Assembly: GCF_009650605.1 (NCBI RefSeq)
Contig: NZ_WAJT01000002.1
Span: forward strand, 248,001 to 312,000
Length of the DNA: 64,000 nt
Origin: Labrenzia sp. CE80
GTDB taxonomy: Bacteria; Pseudomonadota; Alphaproteobacteria; Rhizobiales; Stappiaceae
Direction of reading: 5' to 3'
A program made the translations under genes and the position numbers. Of this stretch, positions 63,217 through 64,000 are shown piece after piece. The notes beneath the pieces are model-generated. The model saw only the letters and a program-made list of their open reading frames with translations. It was not told the origin of the DNA and did no database searches. Numbering within the stretch: position 1 is the first letter of the stretch; the number at the start of each line of letters is the position of its first letter.

Positions 63217-64000
63217 TTAACTTGCGGTTTCCACCACTTTGGATCGAGGTGACGTGGCTTCCTCAGGTGGTTGTGAAGTTTGCGGTTTTGGCGATTTTCT
63301 CCAGGGCTGTCCCTTGAACCAGGCCACCACATAGGCAACTGCAATCAGAGCCGCAAAGCCGAGCAGGTTGGACAAGGTCTGAGGCAACCATTCGCCGCGC
63401 CCCCAGACCATGTCGCGGAGAATGCCCGCAGCTTGGGCGATGACCAGACTGGCCATGAAAACCGCAAGGGATTGTTGGCCGACTTTCTGAACGATGCGGA
63501 CGAAACCACCCCAGATGCGGCCGTGCCCGAAGAGACGAAAGCCCTTGTCGCCCGCTGCGACCCAGGCAAGGTAGGCCAGCGCCAGGAAGTGCACGTACCG
63601 CAGGAAGCCGAACTCACTCTTGATCCAGAGTGGTTTCAACATGTCCCTGACCGTCTGCGCAAACTCGACGTTGAGATGAATCCGGAAGTAGGCAAAGGGC
63701 AGGGAAAGCAGCAGCACAGCGATCGCGAGCGCAATCAGGCGCTGGTCCACCGGCGGCGAGGGAATCCAGCCCCGCATGAAGGCAAATCCGGTAAAGAACA
63801 CCAGTTGCCAGGCGAAGGGATTGAAGTACCAGGAGCGGTCAGACCACGGCTCTGCCGGCAGGTTCAGCAGTTGGAAATTGGCAGCAAGCCAGAGCCCGAT
63901 GGAAAGGGCGAAGGCGGCCCAGACAGAGATCCGCGATGCGATCATGATGACGGGTATCAAGGCCAGGATCACGATGTACATCGGCAGGATGTCGAAGTAA
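63217..64000 (-). CDS. OpgC-like membrane protein, 5' end outside the window
   Basis: The visible 260 C-terminal residues contain about seven hydrophobic helices. The frame stays open to the right edge (YFDILPMYIVILALIPVIM), so the ATG at 63981 is internal, not the start. YFDILPMY, WYFNPFAWQLVFFTGF and GQQSLAVFMASLV match OpgC, the succinyl-modifying enzyme of osmoregulated periplasmic glucans in the acyltransferase superfamily. It ends in a hydrophilic Pro/Ser/Lys tail. Confidence 0.85.
   Translation of the reverse strand, partial: YFDILPMYIVILALIPVIMIASRISVWAAFALSIGLWLAANFQLLNLPAEPWSDRSWYFNPFAWQLVFFTGFAFMRGWIPSPPVDQRLIALAIAVLLLSLPFAYFRIHLNVEFAQTVRDMLKPLWIKSEFGFLRYVHFLALAYLAWVAAGDKGFRLFGHGRIWGGFVRIVQKVGQQSLAVFMASLVIAQAAGILRDMVWGRGEWLPQTLSNLLGFAALIAVAYVVAWFKGQPWRKSPKPQTSQPPEEATSPRSKVVETAS

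Overview
The window is about 64 kb of chromosome from an alphaproteobacterium, most likely a marine member of the Hyphomicrobiales close to Stappiaceae (Roseibium/Labrenzia type). This placement is inferred from gene order and protein families: pckA divergent from chvI-chvG-hprK-EIIA-HPr, ahcY next to a DivL-type kinase, tsaE-amgK-murU-addB-addA-trxA, aroA-cmk-rpsA-sppA-ihfB-lapA, xerC/fsa/priA beside the F1 ATP synthase operon, TIGR02300, DUF1150 and a class II-type EPSP synthase. Base composition is moderately GC-rich with AT-rich spacers. No prophage, insertion sequence or CRISPR array was seen; the region reads as ordinary core chromosome.

Layout. 1-4.3 kb: tail of an unknown gene, a MerR-type metal regulator divergent from a short CDF-like metal transporter, a small exported protein, an Old Yellow Enzyme family reductase, an exported hypothetical and rpsU. 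4.4-10.1 kb: xerC, a DUF1835 protein, transaldolase/F6P aldolase and priA. 10.5-15.5 kb: atpHAGDC. 15.6-19.5 kb: purC, a chemoreceptor and a mini GcrA-like protein. 19.8-22.5 kb: molybdenum-cofactor maturation genes (MoeA/MobA-like fusion and two XdhC-family proteins). 22.6-29.9 kb: pckA, the ChvI/ChvG two-component system, HprK, mannose-type EIIA, HPr, and a SatD plus membrane protein pair. 30-43.3 kb: ahcY, divL, tsaE-amgK fusion, murU, addB, addA. 43.4-47.6 kb: trxA, grpE, a TRIC-family membrane protein, lapA-like, ihfB, sppA, FKBP. 47.8-53.2 kb: rpsA, cmk, aroA, TIGR02300, tRNA-Ala(GGC), a YqaA-like protein. 53.3-59 kb: a lone CbiM under a cobalamin riboswitch, divergent from ugpBAEC. 59-64 kb: MFS transporter, MmcQ/YjbR protein, ECF sigma factor with a SnoaL-like neighbour, Hsp20 and DUF1150, and the C-terminal part of an OpgC-like membrane protein.

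The most interesting non-coding signals are: an RpoH-type promoter followed by a ROSE-like RNA thermometer before hsp20; four TGAATC motifs spaced exactly 29 bp apart before satD; a perfect 22-bp operator-like palindrome just upstream of a strong ahcY promoter, followed by a structured leader; three TTCATATGA sites in 11-bp register before ugpB; a 20-bp perfect hairpin between cbiM and ugpB; and a MerR-type 19-bp-spacer promoter. The most interesting protein signals are a stand-alone GcrA C-terminal domain, a DivL homologue with Tyr in place of the phospho-His, a CDF-like transporter without the cytoplasmic domain and with an altered metal site, and a class II-like EPSP synthase with Gly at the site that is Ala in the CP4 enzyme.

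All family assignments come from reading the translated sequences and recalled family features; no database search was run.
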